DNA of 64,000 bases, taken from Flavobacterium sp. J27 (GTDB lineage: Bacteria > Bacteroidota > Bacteroidia > Flavobacteriales > Flavobacteriaceae). Position 1 is the stretch's first letter; each line of letters begins with the position of its first letter. The notes below the pieces were generated by a model. The model had not been told where the DNA came from and ran no database searches. It saw only the letters and a program-made list of their open reading frames with translations. Where the stretch lies: contig NZ_PJQW01000002.1 of assembly GCF_004303025.1 (NCBI RefSeq), positions 1 through 64,000 on the forward strand. Direction: 5' to 3'. This document shows positions 17,487-26,834 of this stretch, in pieces. The position numbers and the translations under genes were made by a program.

Positions 17487-19655
17487 TTAAAATTTATAGG
17501 TTAAACCAGCAACCACATTTCGTAGTTGTTGAGGTGTTACTGTAGACCAACCTGCGTAATACTTTTCATTCAATAGATTATTTACTTTTAGTGCAAAGTT
17601 GAAGTTTTCTGTGTTATATGATAATGCACCATTTAAAACAGTGTAAGAAGGAATCTCAAAAGTACCAATATTAGCTCTGTTTAAGGTTTTATAGACACTC
17701 GCATAGTTTCCACCAAAGCCTAACCCAAAACCTTTTAATGAACCTTGTGTAAATGTATAATTAGCCCATAAATTAATTAATGTTTCAGGACCTGCTTCTT
17801 CTGGTCTTAAGCCTAAATAACCAGCACCAGGTGTTTCTTCAGTCACTTCACTTTTGTTATTACTTATTCCCGTGATAATATTTAAACCTTTGGTAGGATT
17901 TAAAACAAAGCTCAGCTCTACACCTTTGCTTTCCACTTTGCCACCTTGTGTAAAACTATTTGGGTTATTAGGATCAGCCATTAAAATATTTTGAACAGTA
18001 ATATCGTAATAACTTATAGAAGCTGTTAAAATATCTTTAAATAAATTAGTTTTTACACCAAATTCTAATTGATTAGCATGTTCTGGATCATAAGAGGCAA
18101 TTCTTTGGTTACTGCCATCCACATTAGCTACAGTTTGAGGTGTAATATTTTTAAAACCATTCATATAATTTCCAAAAACAGAAACCTTATTTTCCACAAT
18201 TTGGTACACCACACCAAATTTAGGCGATAAAAAAGTTTGGTTGTCAATTTCTTCCGTATCATATTGTGAAGGTTTTCCGCCAAAGTTATCCAAACGTAAA
18301 CTAGTCATTACGGATAATTTATCAGTTATATTTAAAACATTTGAAAAATAAGCGCTGAAAATCTCTTGTGTTGCTTCAGAATTTGGGCTAAAGGAACCAG
18401 ATAAGGCATTATCAACACCTGCTTGTGTTAGAACCGTAGGATCAGTACCATTTAAATCGGTACCATTCACTAAAGAAACTATTCCGTAACTTACCCATCC
18501 TGGACCACCATTAGTTAGTCTTGAATTAAAATAATCTAAGCCAACAGTTAGTCTGTTTCGTAAAGAACCAATTTTAAAGTCGCCTATAAAATTTTGTTGG
18601 ATATCGGTAGTATAATTGGTACCAATCGCTTTAGAAATAAAACGTGTAAATTCATCGCCATTAGCCGAATCCCATAAATATTGATAATACCCATTTGTTT
18701 TAGTGGTACTTTTTGATAACACCGTTTGAGACGTCCATTTGTCAGATAATGTATAGAAGGCTTGTGCTTGTAGATTAAATGAATTGGTGTTTATGGTTAA
18801 GTCATTTGCTGTAAATGATTTTTTATAATTTTTTTCAAATAAATCCATTGAATCGAACGAAAGAGGAGAATATCTACTTAAGAAAATCATAGCAGCTTTA
18901 GCAGATGTGTTTTTATAGATTTCTGTATTTATATAGAAAGTTAGCTTGTCATTTACCTGATATTTTAAAGAAGGTGCTACAAATAAAGAATTGGTAAAAC
19001 CAGCATCTTGAAATGATTCTCCATTTTCATAAGCCGCATTTACTCTTACCGCAGCTTTATCATTTACAGGAAGATTGATATCTGTTGTAACTCTGTTTAA
19101 GCCATAAGTTCCAGTATTATAGCTAATTTCACCACCAAATTTATAATATGGTTTTTTGGTAACAATATTAATTAAACCACCATAAGAAATAACACTACTT
19201 CCAAATAATGTTCCTGAAGGACCTTTAATTACTTCAATATTATCGATATTAATTGGGTCGATAGTTGTATTACTTAAAGCAGGTAATCCATTTATCATTG
19301 ATGGTTGTACAGCAAATCCACGCATAGAGTAAAATTCGGCACCATCTCCGTTTCTACCTGTAGATTCCCAAAGTCTTGTTACGCCTGTAGCATTTTTTAA
19401 AGCATCGTTAAGGGTAGTAACCACTTGTTCTTTTAATAATTCATTGGTAACTAAATTATACACTTGTGGATTCTCTATGTTTTTAAGTGGCATTTTAGCA
19501 ACAGTATTGCTTTTTTCTCGGCTGTATTTATAATTGCTGGTAACAGTAACTTCTTTTAATTTTTTAACAGTGTCCTTTTGTGTTTCATTGGTTTCTTGAC
19601 CGAAGATTGAAAAGGAAGAAAAAATCAAAATAGCGGGTAAAAGTTTTTTGTACAT
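17487..19655 (-). CDS. TonB-dependent siderophore receptor
   Basis: A 722-residue outer-membrane transporter. It has a signal peptide (about 1-19), a short TonB-box-like region (LKEVTVTSNYKYS), the plug domain (about 55-165, with YSMRGFAVQPSMINGLP and IEVIKGPSGTLFGS) and a 22-strand barrel ending in Phe (GLTYKF). The plug signature GPSGTLFG...GGLINIVTKKP places it among ferric-siderophore receptors. No N-terminal carboxypeptidase-like (SusC) domain is present. Its upstream region carries two Fur-like boxes and a promoter very similar to that of the second receptor in this window. Confidence 0.93.
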   Translation of the reverse strand: MYKKLLPAILIFSSFSIFGQETNETQKDTVKKLKEVTVTSNYKYSREKSNTVAKMPLKNIENPQVYNLVTNELLKEQVVTTLNDALKNATGVTRLWESTGRNGDGAEFYSMRGFAVQPSMINGLPALSNTTIDPINIDNIEVIKGPSGTLFGSSVISYGGLINIVTKKPYYKFGGEISYNTGTYGLNRVTTDINLPVNDKAAVRVNAAYENGESFQDAGFTNSLFVAPSLKYQVNDKLTFYINTEIYKNTSAKAAMIFLSRYSPLSFDSMDLFEKNYKKSFTANDLTINTNSFNLQAQAFYTLSDKWTSQTVLSKSTTKTNGYYQYLWDSANGDEFTRFISKAIGTNYTTDIQQNFIGDFKIGSLRNRLTVGLDYFNSRLTNGGPGWVSYGIVSLVNGTDLNGTDPTVLTQAGVDNALSGSFSPNSEATQEIFSAYFSNVLNITDKLSVMTSLRLDNFGGKPSQYDTEEIDNQTFLSPKFGVVYQIVENKVSVFGNYMNGFKNITPQTVANVDGSNQRIASYDPEHANQLEFGVKTNLFKDILTASISYYDITVQNILMADPNNPNSFTQGGKVESKGVELSFVLNPTKGLNIITGISNNKSEVTEETPGAGYLGLRPEEAGPETLINLWANYTFTQGSLKGFGLGFGGNYASVYKTLNRANIGTFEIPSYTVLNGALSYNTENFNFALKVNNLLNEKYYAGWSTVTPQQLRNVVAGLTYKF

Positions 19656-19658
19656 TTT

Positions 19659-19739
19659 ATTTAGATTGAATTAAAATAATGATGCAAAAATAAGTTTGTT
19701 TACAGAATTATGCAAAATTTATTTAGACTTATTTAATTT
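19659..19739 (-). promoter_or_regulatory. Iron-responsive-type promoter with two Fur-like boxes
   Basis: On the plus strand: ATTTAGATTGAATTAAAAT (19659-19677), a -7 box CAAAAATA (19685-19692, TATTTTTG in the gene sense), -33 CAA (from 19713) at about 20-bp spacing, and ATTTAGACTTATTTAATTT (19721-19739). Both ATTTAGA blocks resemble the Fur-box palindrome I recall for Riemerella (ATTTAGAATTATTCTAAAT). The layout matches that of the other receptor promoter. Confidence 0.65.
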
Positions 19740-19800
19740 AAAAATATAACATTTAGTACTTCTAATGTTTTATTTTTTTGAGAAAAAATGACTATTGTAT

Positions 19801-19843
19801 CAAAAAAAAAAATCCTCAATAAGTAATACTCATTGAGGATTAG
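19801..19843 (-). terminator. Terminator after the 182-aa PepSY gene
   Basis: Hairpin ATCCTCAAT/ATTGAGGAT with 11-nt loop and a run of ten T in the minus sense, directly after the PepSY-like gene. Confidence 0.9.
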
Positions 19844-19859
19844 GGTTTTATATTTGTTT

Positions 19860-20408
19860 TTAAGAGAAAATTAAAAACAAGATAGGGAAGAGCAGCCCAG
19901 CAAGAGCTAATTTCCATCCTCTTCTTTTAAAAGTATGCTTACCATGCTTAATCATCATAGCACCAGTAACGGCTATTACTATTAAAGATATTCCAAATAT
20001 ATCAGAGAAATAAATCCACCAATTAGAAGTGTTTTTGTGTAAAAACATCGATTGACTAATTAAGGGTGTTTTGATAAAAGAAACAATCTCACCATCACCA
20101 GATTTTAAGTCAATTTCGACTTCTGTGTTTTCAAATTGCATTCTAAATTTACCTTTACGAACATTATGTCTTCTAATTTTATCCTCAATTTTTAATTCTT
20201 TAGCCAAATTTTCAGCATAGGTATCGTTGATGTCTTTTTCGTTTTCAGGAAGCGTAATATGAATTTCTTTGGCTTCTAAAGTATATTTTTCTGGATGCCA
20301 ATGTTCTCTATGATTCATCATAATTCCAGAAAAGGCAAAGGAAATAATTAAACCAAGATAAATATATCCTAAATCTCTGTGAAGGTTTCTAACAGTAGCT
20401 TGTTTCAT
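19860..20408 (-). CDS. PepSY-associated transmembrane helix protein
   Basis: A 182-residue membrane protein starting MKQATVRNLHRDLGYIYLGLIISFAFSGIMMNHREHW. It has a first helix at about 15-31, a PepSY-like extracytoplasmic domain (about 45-125) and two C-terminal helices (about 133-152 and 166-181). Conserved His residues (NLHRDLG, FLHKNTSNWW, KHGKHTFKRRGWK) suggest haem or metal binding. It begins 12 nt after the siderophore receptor stop, so it is co-transcribed and probably handles the imported ferric siderophore. Confidence 0.85.
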   Translation of the reverse strand: MKQATVRNLHRDLGYIYLGLIISFAFSGIMMNHREHWHPEKYTLEAKEIHITLPENEKDINDTYAENLAKELKIEDKIRRHNVRKGKFRMQFENTEVEIDLKSGDGEIVSFIKTPLISQSMFLHKNTSNWWIYFSDIFGISLIVIAVTGAMMIKHGKHTFKRRGWKLALAGLLFPILFLIFS

Positions 20409-20420
20409 TTCTAATTAATA

Positions 20421-22565
20421 TTAAAGATTGTATTGTAATGCAATTGAAAAATTTCGAGGTGCAATTGGATTTAAGCTGTTGTCATCGTGTACATTATAGC
20501 TCAATTCGTTAAAAAGGTTGCTTAGTTTTGCTCTAAGTGTCGCTTTTTTGAAATGATATCCTAAAGTAGCATCTACCTGAAAAAAATCTTGCAAATATAT
20601 TAATTGTCTGGTATCATTTGCAACTCTTACTTGTGTAGATCTTCCTGCATACCTTTCTCCAAAGTAAGTATTAATTACTCCTAAGTTTAATCCTTTTAAT
20701 GGGCCAGCTTCAAAAGTATAATTAGCACTTAAATTAGCTGTATTTTTGGGATTATATCTAAGTAAACTACCTTCTACATACGTATTGCTTTTTACATATT
20801 TAGTTTCATTAAAACTATATCCTGCCACTACTTGTAAGCCTTTATAGGGTTTAGTAATAATGTCAATTTCTAGACCTTCACTTTTGATGGAGCCAGCTAA
20901 TTCTTTAAAATTAGGGTCTACTAATGATGTTTGTGCTAAGTTATTGTTATTAATTTGGTAAAAAGTAATATTTGCTTGAATAATATCTTTAAATAATTTG
21001 TTTTTGAAACCTATTTCATATTGATCAATTATTGAAGGCTTTAAAGGTTCGTTATTAATATCTGCTCCAGTATTAACATCAAAAGAATTAGAATACGTTG
21101 CAAAGACGGTATGATTCTTAGTAGGTTGATAAATTAAACCTACTCTAGGAGAAAAGGCATCATCATAGTTATTGGTAACGTTAGTTTGATTGTTATTATA
21201 AGTTAAAACATTCGTCTCTGTATCTTGATAACTATATCGTACACCTGCTAACACTTTCCATTTTTCGGTAAGACTTACTAAATCTTGTATGTAAATTCCA
21301 AAACGACTAATAGGAGTAGTGGTTAATCTATTTTTTGTAATATCTGGAATTGCTGTTTCCGTATCCGAATTATAGTCTTCAAAAATATTTATCGTATCAT
21401 ATGAAGCATTGTTGTATCTCGTGGCATAATTTTTAAAATTTTCAACATCAGCTCCAAATAAAACATTATGTTTCGTTGTGCCAAGTGCAAATAATCCATT
21501 TAAATTTGCTTGTTGTGTAAAATAATTATCTTTTGAATCTGCTTTTTGAACATTTCTGTTCCAATCTCCATTTTCTGATATTAAACCACCTGTATTTGGT
21601 CGTGCATTTGACAAAAGCTCGGTTTGATAGTAACGAATTCCGTTAATAAAATTCACACTCCATTTTTCATTGATTTTATGGGTTAAAGTAAGTGTACTTG
21701 ATAGTTGTTCCGCATCATATGTTCCCCAAGTAACACCTAAAAAACGATTTCTTGGAAGTTCAACAATTTGATAATTAATAACTCCTGCTCCGAAATCGGG
21801 AGTTCTAGAATCATTGGTATAATCCGCTTCTACTAATAATTCGGTTTTTTCAGATAGTTGGAAAGAAAAAGACGGATTGATATAATATTTTTCAGAAGTG
21901 ACATAATTTCTAAAACTTTCCGCATTTTCGTAGCTACCATTTAATCGGAAAGCCACTTTTTTAGACGAACCAAGGCCGTCATAAATATCAAAAGTAGGTT
22001 TGTAAGTACTAAAACTACCTTGAGCAAAACCGATTTCGCCTCCAAAAGTGTTTTTTGGTTTTTTGGTAACCAAATTTAAAATACCACCAGGAGCTACATT
22101 TCCATATAACATGGCAGCACTACCTTTCAGAAATTCTATTTTTTCCAATCCGGAAGTTTCTATCATCATGCCATTATAATAGCGAATTCCATTTTTAAAT
22201 GTATTATCACTACGTAATGAAAAACCCCTAGAAGCTATTTCTTCTTGGTAACCACCACTTGTCCCCATTATATAAACACCATTTGCATTTTTTAATATAT
22301 CAGTTAAAGATTTGGCTTGTTGTTTTTGTAATACTTCAGCAGTAATAATGCTGGAAGCTTGTGGTAAATCCATTTCTTTTATAGTTGATTTACTGGCACT
22401 AGGTGTATTATTTTGCGTTGTACCATTTACAATAACCTCATTTAAGATATATTTTTTTGGTTTTACCGTATCATTTTCAATTTCGTTTTCAGTATATAAA
22501 CTTTCTTGGGCATAACCTGTAGAACATAAAAGAGTGAAGGAGGCAACAGCCACTATATTTTTCAT
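20421..22565 (-). CDS. TonB-dependent siderophore receptor
   Basis: A 714-residue outer-membrane receptor. It has a signal peptide ending at about residue 19 (CSTGYAQ), a plug domain (about 60-170, with IASRGFSLRSDNTFKNGIRYYNG and IEFLKGSAAMLYGNVAPGGILNLVTKKP) and a barrel ending in a C-terminal aromatic strand (ALQYNL). The plug motif is typical of ferrichrome/catecholate siderophore receptors. It is paired with the downstream PepSY-TM gene, repeating the organisation of the neighbouring receptor, and shares its promoter design. Confidence 0.93.
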   Translation of the reverse strand: MKNIVAVASFTLLCSTGYAQESLYTENEIENDTVKPKKYILNEVIVNGTTQNNTPSASKSTIKEMDLPQASSIITAEVLQKQQAKSLTDILKNANGVYIMGTSGGYQEEIASRGFSLRSDNTFKNGIRYYNGMMIETSGLEKIEFLKGSAAMLYGNVAPGGILNLVTKKPKNTFGGEIGFAQGSFSTYKPTFDIYDGLGSSKKVAFRLNGSYENAESFRNYVTSEKYYINPSFSFQLSEKTELLVEADYTNDSRTPDFGAGVINYQIVELPRNRFLGVTWGTYDAEQLSSTLTLTHKINEKWSVNFINGIRYYQTELLSNARPNTGGLISENGDWNRNVQKADSKDNYFTQQANLNGLFALGTTKHNVLFGADVENFKNYATRYNNASYDTINIFEDYNSDTETAIPDITKNRLTTTPISRFGIYIQDLVSLTEKWKVLAGVRYSYQDTETNVLTYNNNQTNVTNNYDDAFSPRVGLIYQPTKNHTVFATYSNSFDVNTGADINNEPLKPSIIDQYEIGFKNKLFKDIIQANITFYQINNNNLAQTSLVDPNFKELAGSIKSEGLEIDIITKPYKGLQVVAGYSFNETKYVKSNTYVEGSLLRYNPKNTANLSANYTFEAGPLKGLNLGVINTYFGERYAGRSTQVRVANDTRQLIYLQDFFQVDATLGYHFKKATLRAKLSNLFNELSYNVHDDNSLNPIAPRNFSIALQYNL

Positions 22566-22568
22566 TTT

Positions 22569-22648
22569 ATTTAGATTTAATTAAAATAACGACGCAAAAA
22601 TAGATGCAAAGTTGGATTTTCCAAAATTTATTTAGAATTATTTTAAAT
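22569..22648 (-). promoter_or_regulatory. Iron-responsive-type promoter with two Fur-like boxes
   Basis: On the plus strand: ATTTAGATTTAATTAAAAT (22569-22587), -7 box CAAAAATA (22595-22602, TATTTTTG in the gene sense), -33 CCAAAA (22621-22626) and ATTTAGAATTATTTTAAAT (22630-22648). The distal box differs by one base from the Fur-box palindrome I recall for Riemerella. One box lies just upstream of -33 and the other in the early transcript, a repressing arrangement. Confidence 0.7.
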
Positions 22649-22722
22649 AAAAAAGATAACCTATTAATTTTGAGAATATAAAAAGTAGTTTCTATTATAT
22701 ATTAACCGATTGATTTTTTTAT

Positions 22723-22730
22723 TAACTTTG
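22723..22730 (+). promoter_or_regulatory. -7 box of prfA
   Basis: TAACTTTG, a perfect TAnnTTTG, 22 nt before the prfA start codon. Confidence 0.6.
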
Positions 22731-22752
22731 CACTCCAAAATATAAAATTACT

Positions 22753-23826
22753 ATGTTAGATAGATTGCAATATGTGAAACAACGTTTCGATGAAATATCT
22801 GATTTGATTATTCAGCCAGATGTAATTGCGGACCAAAAACGTTATATACAACTCAACAAAGAATATAAAGATTTAAAAGCTTTAGTAGAGAAAAGAGATG
22901 AGTATATCGTATTAGAAGGCAACATTACTGAAGCAAATGAAATTATTGCAGATGGTTCTGATGCAGAAATGGTAGAAATGGCAAAAATGCAGTTAGATGA
23001 AGCTAAAGAAAGATTGCCACAACTTGAAGAGGAAATAAAATTCATGTTGATTCCTAAAGATCCAGAAGATGCTAAGAATGTAATGGTAGAAATACGTGCA
23101 GGTACAGGTGGAGACGAAGCTTCTATTTTTGCAGGTGATTTATATCGAATGTACACTAAATATTGTGAGTCTAAAGGGTGGAGAACATCTGTAGTTGATA
23201 TGAATGAAGGTACTTCGGGAGGTTTTAAAGAAATTATTTTTGAAGTTACAGGAGAAGATGTTTATGGTACTTTAAAATATGAAGCAGGAGTGCATCGTGT
23301 GCAACGTGTACCTCAAACAGAAACACAAGGTAGAGTACATACTTCTGCAGCAACCGTAATGGTATTGCCAGAAGCTGAAGAATTTGATGTACAAATTGAT
23401 ATGAATGATGTAAGAGTAGACTTCTTTTGTTCGTCTGGACCTGGAGGACAATCAGTTAATACTACAAAATCAGCCGTACGTTTAACGCATATTCCTACTG
23501 GTTTAGTGGCTCAATGTCAAGATCAAAAATCACAACATAAGAATAAAGATAAAGCTTTAGACGTTTTACGTTCTCGTTTATACGAATTAGAATTAGCGAA
23601 GAAAGAAGCAGAGGATGCTTCTAAGAGAACTTCACAAGTAAGTAGTGGGGATCGTTCTGCTAAAATTAGAACGTATAATTATGCGCAAGGTCGTGTAACA
23701 GATCATAGAATAGGTTTAACATTATATGATTTAGGCAATATTATGAATGGAGATATTCATAAGATAGTAAGTGAACTTCAATTAGTTGCAAACACTGAAA
23801 AGCTGAAAGAGACTGAGGTGTTTTAA
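22753..23826 (+). CDS. prfA: Peptide chain release factor 1
   Basis: A 357-residue class-I release factor that reads UAA and UAG and triggers peptidyl-tRNA hydrolysis on the ribosome. The catalytic GGQ lies at residues 231-233 ([10 protein letters not shown]). The C-terminal [18 protein letters not shown] motif is the RF1/RF2 family signature. RF1 rather than RF2 is supported by full length without an internal programmed frameshift and by the N-terminal sequence. It is monocistronic with its own terminator. Confidence 0.97.
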   Translation: MLDRLQYVKQRFDEISDLIIQPDVIADQKRYIQLNKEYKDLKALVEKRDEYIVLEGNITEANEIIADGSDAEMVEMAKMQLDEAKERLPQLEEEIKFMLIPKDPEDAKNVMVEIRAGTGGDEASIFAGDLYRMYTKYCESKGWRTSVVDMNEGTSGGFKEIIFEVTGEDVYGTLKYEAGVHRVQRVPQTETQGRVHTSAATVMVLPEAEEFDVQIDMNDVRVDFFCSSGPGGQSVNTTKSAVRLTHIPTGLVAQCQDQKSQHKNKDKALDVLRSRLYELELAKKEAEDASKRTSQVSSGDRSAKIRTYNYAQGRVTDHRIGLTLYDLGNIMNGDIHKIVSELQLVANTEKLKETEVF

Positions 23827-23845
23827 AAAAAAATATTATTTTTGA

Positions 23846-23876
23846 AAGGCTATAAATTAATTTATAGCCTTTTTTA
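23846..23876 (+). terminator. prfA terminator
   Basis: AAAGGCTATAAA-TTAA-TTTATAGCCTTT stem followed by a T run. Confidence 0.9.
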
Positions 23877-23897
23877 ATCACCCTAAATCCTTAAATT

Positions 23898-25211
23898 ATG
23901 TGTAAAAGACTCATTTTAATTGTGATTTGTTTGTTTAGCATTATTGGTCAGTCACAATCATTTTTTGGGAGCCAATATGATAATTATGCTGGAATATATA
24001 GTGTTATTAATAACCCAGCTAATATTGCTGATTCTCGTTTTAAAACAGATGTTAATATAGCTTCGGGTAGTTTTTTTGCGGGAAGCGACTATTATGCGGT
24101 TAAACTAGGTGATGCATTACAGCATTCTGATTTTGAGGATTATGCAAGAAAAACGCCCACAAATAATAATAATTTTTATACTAATGTAGATTTGATGGGA
24201 CCTTCCTTTCAAATGAATTTGAACGACATAAGTGCGATTGCTTTTTTTTCCAGAGTAAGAGGAATTGGTCATGTTTCAGAAATAGATGGTCTTTTTTTAG
24301 AGAAAATACAGGATGATGTAGAACAAGATTTTAATGTTTCCAATCAAAACTTTAGTATTGCAACAAATGCTTGGTTTGAAGTTGGGTTATCTTATGCTAG
24401 GGTCTTATTTAACAATGAAAAACATTTTTTAAAAGGAGGTATTTCTGCTAAATATATTGGCGGTATTTATTCAGGATATATAAAAGCAAGAAATTTATCG
24501 ATTGATTATGATTATACGGGATTAGAAATTACAAATACGACGACTACTTCAGGTGAAATTGAAACAGGTAACGTAAGTAGTTTAGAAAATTTTGATGACC
24601 CGGTAGAAAATTATGGGAATGGTTTTGGTACAGACATTGGTTTTACCTATGAATTTAGAACAAATAGCACTAATATAAGTGCAGCTCAAGGAGTAAATAA
24701 ATATTTATTAAAAATAGGTTTATCGGTTACCGATATTGGTTCAGTTTCGTTTAAAGAAGGGGAGCAAGTTGTTTATGAAGCCAATGCATCTTATACCGAT
24801 GCAGAATATGCAATCAATGATAATTTTGATGCCTATTATACTAGAATAAGTGAAAGCAAATCTTTTAAAGTTTCTTTACCAACAGCTTTACATTTAAATG
24901 CTGATTGGAATGTTTACCAAAAATACTACTTCAATTTAAATACCGATTTCAATTTAAATAAACAGACAAAGCCAAACGCGAATTACATTAAAAATACAAT
25001 AAGTATGACTCCTCGTTATGAATCGAAATGGTTGAGTATTTATTTACCTTTTTCGATTGTAGAAGATACAGGATTTTTATCTGGTTTTGGTTTTAGAGCT
25101 GGTCCACTAACGGTGGGTTCTGGTTCTGTTTTTAATGGTCTTTTTGGGTATACTAATGCTATAGATGTTCATATAGGTTTAAAAGTTCCGCTTTATAAAA
25201 GTTCAAAATAA
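23898..25211 (+). CDS. DUF5723 family outer-membrane protein
   Basis: A 437-residue protein with a signal peptide (VICLFSIIGQSQS) and a beta-strand-rich body. The N-terminus YDNYAGIYSVINNPANIADSRFKTDVNI, reminiscent of FadL/PorV-like barrels, is characteristic of DUF5723. The C-terminal strand ends HIGLKVPLYKSSK. Its role is unknown; an outer-membrane barrel is likely. Confidence 0.8.
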   Translation: MCKRLILIVICLFSIIGQSQSFFGSQYDNYAGIYSVINNPANIADSRFKTDVNIASGSFFAGSDYYAVKLGDALQHSDFEDYARKTPTNNNNFYTNVDLMGPSFQMNLNDISAIAFFSRVRGIGHVSEIDGLFLEKIQDDVEQDFNVSNQNFSIATNAWFEVGLSYARVLFNNEKHFLKGGISAKYIGGIYSGYIKARNLSIDYDYTGLEITNTTTTSGEIETGNVSSLENFDDPVENYGNGFGTDIGFTYEFRTNSTNISAAQGVNKYLLKIGLSVTDIGSVSFKEGEQVVYEANASYTDAEYAINDNFDAYYTRISESKSFKVSLPTALHLNADWNVYQKYYFNLNTDFNLNKQTKPNANYIKNTISMTPRYESKWLSIYLPFSIVEDTGFLSGFGFRAGPLTVGSGSVFNGLFGYTNAIDVHIGLKVPLYKSSK

Positions 25212-25216
25212 TGAAA

Positions 25217-25247
25217 AAACCGTTTGGAAATTATTTCCAAACGGTCT
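25217..25247 (+). terminator. Terminator after the DUF5723 gene
   Basis: Near-perfect stem ACCGTTTGGAAA/TTTCCAAACGGT centred near 25232, starting 8 bases after the stop codon; the T tract is short. Confidence 0.7.
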
Positions 25248-25270
25248 TCAATAACTAAAACTTTTGTGGA

Positions 25271-25302
25271 ATAAACAGTGAGCATAGCTTACTGTTTGTT
25301 TT
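25271..25302 (-). terminator. Terminator of the 221-aa lipoprotein gene
   Basis: Hairpin with AAACAGT/ACTGTTT arms, just past the stop of the minus-strand lipoprotein gene. A second palindrome, TAGCTAAGCTA, lies between it and the stop. Confidence 0.55.
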
Positions 25303-25315
25303 TATAGCTAAGCTA

Positions 25316-25981
25316 TTATTTTTTTGCTTCTTGGTTTTCTTCCGATTTTGCACCCATTCTATTCACAGTATACATTGGAGCAAATTTAATTTTTAAAGCT
25401 GCAATTTTTCTGTTATCTTCAGCACTTAAACCTTCTTTTTCAACTGTGTTTTTTCTGGTATCAAGTGCTTCATATAATAATTTAATTTCATCCCAATCTT
25501 CTCTTGAATACGAATCTTTGTTATTCTCTACTGTGGTTACAAAATTGTCATATACACTTAAAATATTATCTTTATTTACCCAAGCAAAAGACATATCTGT
25601 TGAACCATCATAACCCTCACCTAATAAAGTTTTACGCATGGTCATTTTGGCATTTTCCATATCTACTTTTTCTTTTTCAGTAACAACTTTTACTTTGTAT
25701 TCTTCATATCTAATAGTGGTGTTATCTATAGATTCTTTTAATTTTTGCTCATCTTCAACACCAGTTAAAGAGTTTTCTGCATTCATTTTCAATCTTTCAT
25801 AATCTTTTTGAATTTCATCCCATTCATTTGCTGCTTTATCCATTTCAACATTACTTACAGAATCTACATAGTTAGCATACATAGCAACGTCTTTTTCCGC
25901 TTGTAATTTTTTTTCATCTGTACATGCAGTTAATGAGATGGCAACTGCAAATAGTCCTAAAGTGATTTTTAAATTTTTCAT
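25316..25981 (-). CDS. Stress-regulated lipoprotein with coiled-coil segments
   Basis: A 221-residue lipoprotein (signal ISLTAC, Cys20). The mature part is rich in Glu and Lys and largely helical (e.g. EEYKVKVVTEKEKVDMENAKMTMRK), so probably a coiled-coil periplasmic or outer-membrane-anchored protein. No named family is recognised with confidence. It has its own promoter of the 21-bp direct-repeat class (26013-26075), the -7 box lying 32 nt before the ATG, which places it in the proposed stress regulon. Confidence 0.8.
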   Translation of the reverse strand: MKNLKITLGLFAVAISLTACTDEKKLQAEKDVAMYANYVDSVSNVEMDKAANEWDEIQKDYERLKMNAENSLTGVEDEQKLKESIDNTTIRYEEYKVKVVTEKEKVDMENAKMTMRKTLLGEGYDGSTDMSFAWVNKDNILSVYDNFVTTVENNKDSYSREDWDEIKLLYEALDTRKNTVEKEGLSAEDNRKIAALKIKFAPMYTVNRMGAKSEENQEAKK

Positions 25982-26012
25982 CTTTTATTTTTTTATTGTT
26001 ATTATTGTTTTG

Positions 26013-26075
26013 TAAAATTAGTTTTGTTAATTCTTTTAGTCATTACATAATTTTTGTAGAGAATTATACAATTTC
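26013..26075 (-). promoter_or_regulatory. 21-bp direct-repeat promoter (lipoprotein gene)
   Basis: Gene-sense order: distal half-site AAATTGTATAAT (plus 26063-26074), proximal AAATTATGTAAT (26042-26053), -7 box TAATTTTA (26013-26020). Half-sites are 21 bp apart; the proximal one ends 22 bp from the -7 box, as in all other members of the class. Confidence 0.75.
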
Positions 26076-26114
26076 AATTTGAAGGTATATACGATAAAAT
26101 AATGGTATCCGATT

Positions 26115-26468
26115 TTAAATATTTTGCTCATTAGAAGTCATTTCTTCTGCTTTATTTTTAATAAAATTTGAAACAAAATACTGAGCTACTGTTGCTGATA
26201 ATTTTTTAAATAAGCTTGCCGATTTTCCTACCATCATTTTTCTAGTAATAAATCCACCAGCAATGCCTAGCGTAGTTTCTAATAATGAATTCTTAATTTC
26301 TTTAGAAGCTTTAAAATCATGAATGGTTTCTTTAATTATGTTAACAGGTTTCATACTATCTATAGTTGTATGATATTGTGCTCTTAAAATCTCAAAGTCA
26401 TGCTCGTGTTTTATTTTTAAGAGTCTTATTTTTTCATCCAATAGTTGATTTTCATTTACTCTTCTCAT
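26115..26468 (-). CDS. Hypothetical 117-aa protein of the stress cluster
   Basis: A 117-residue protein. The N-terminal half is charged and helical, with a possible coiled coil (LLDEKIRLLKIKHEHDFEILRAQ). A glycine-containing hydrophobic stretch follows (LLETTLGIAGGFITRKMMVG). It starts one base after the holin-like gene, so it belongs to the same long operon. Its pairing with YtxH and holin-like proteins suggests a membrane-associated role. No family recognised. Confidence 0.75.
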   Translation of the reverse strand: MRRVNENQLLDEKIRLLKIKHEHDFEILRAQYHTTIDSMKPVNIIKETIHDFKASKEIKNSLLETTLGIAGGFITRKMMVGKSASLFKKLSATVAQYFVSNFIKNKAEEMTSNEQNI

Positions 26469-26469
26469 T

Positions 26470-26823
26470 TTATCTCATTTTAGTTTCTAAAAGCTTTTTA
26501 ATAACTAAATTAGTTATAGGCGCTTTAATTAATTTATTTCTAAAAAAGTATACAATAATTGCAAGAAGTAAATAGAAACCTGAAACGATGAGGAAGCCTA
26601 CATATGTTTCTCCAATTATTTTTCCAAGATAAAGGCTAATACCTATATTAACAAATAAGGAAAACATAGCTACAATTAAACCAAAAGCTAATCTAAACGT
26701 TAAAGCTGCTGTAATGTCTGCCGTTTTATCTATTGCATTTAACCGAAACAATTCTATGCTAGACTTTGTATACTCTTGCGTTTTTTCAAAAAGCATCTCG
26801 ATATTTGTAGCTATTTTTTCCAT
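26470..26823 (-). CDS. Holin-like / DUF1469-type membrane protein
   Basis: A 117-residue protein with an N-terminal amphipathic helix (about 1-40) and two transmembrane helices (about 43-68 and 74-92), ending in a basic tail. The size and layout match the phage holin family/DUF1469 proteins that occur in chromosomal stress clusters with YtxH. This is not evidence of a prophage; no phage genes are nearby. It is 11 nt downstream of the YtxH gene. Confidence 0.8.
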   Translation of the reverse strand: MEKIATNIEMLFEKTQEYTKSSIELFRLNAIDKTADITAALTFRLAFGLIVAMFSLFVNIGISLYLGKIIGETYVGFLIVSGFYLLLAIIVYFFRNKLIKAPITNLVIKKLLETKMR

Positions 26824-26834
26824 TTTTTAATCTA

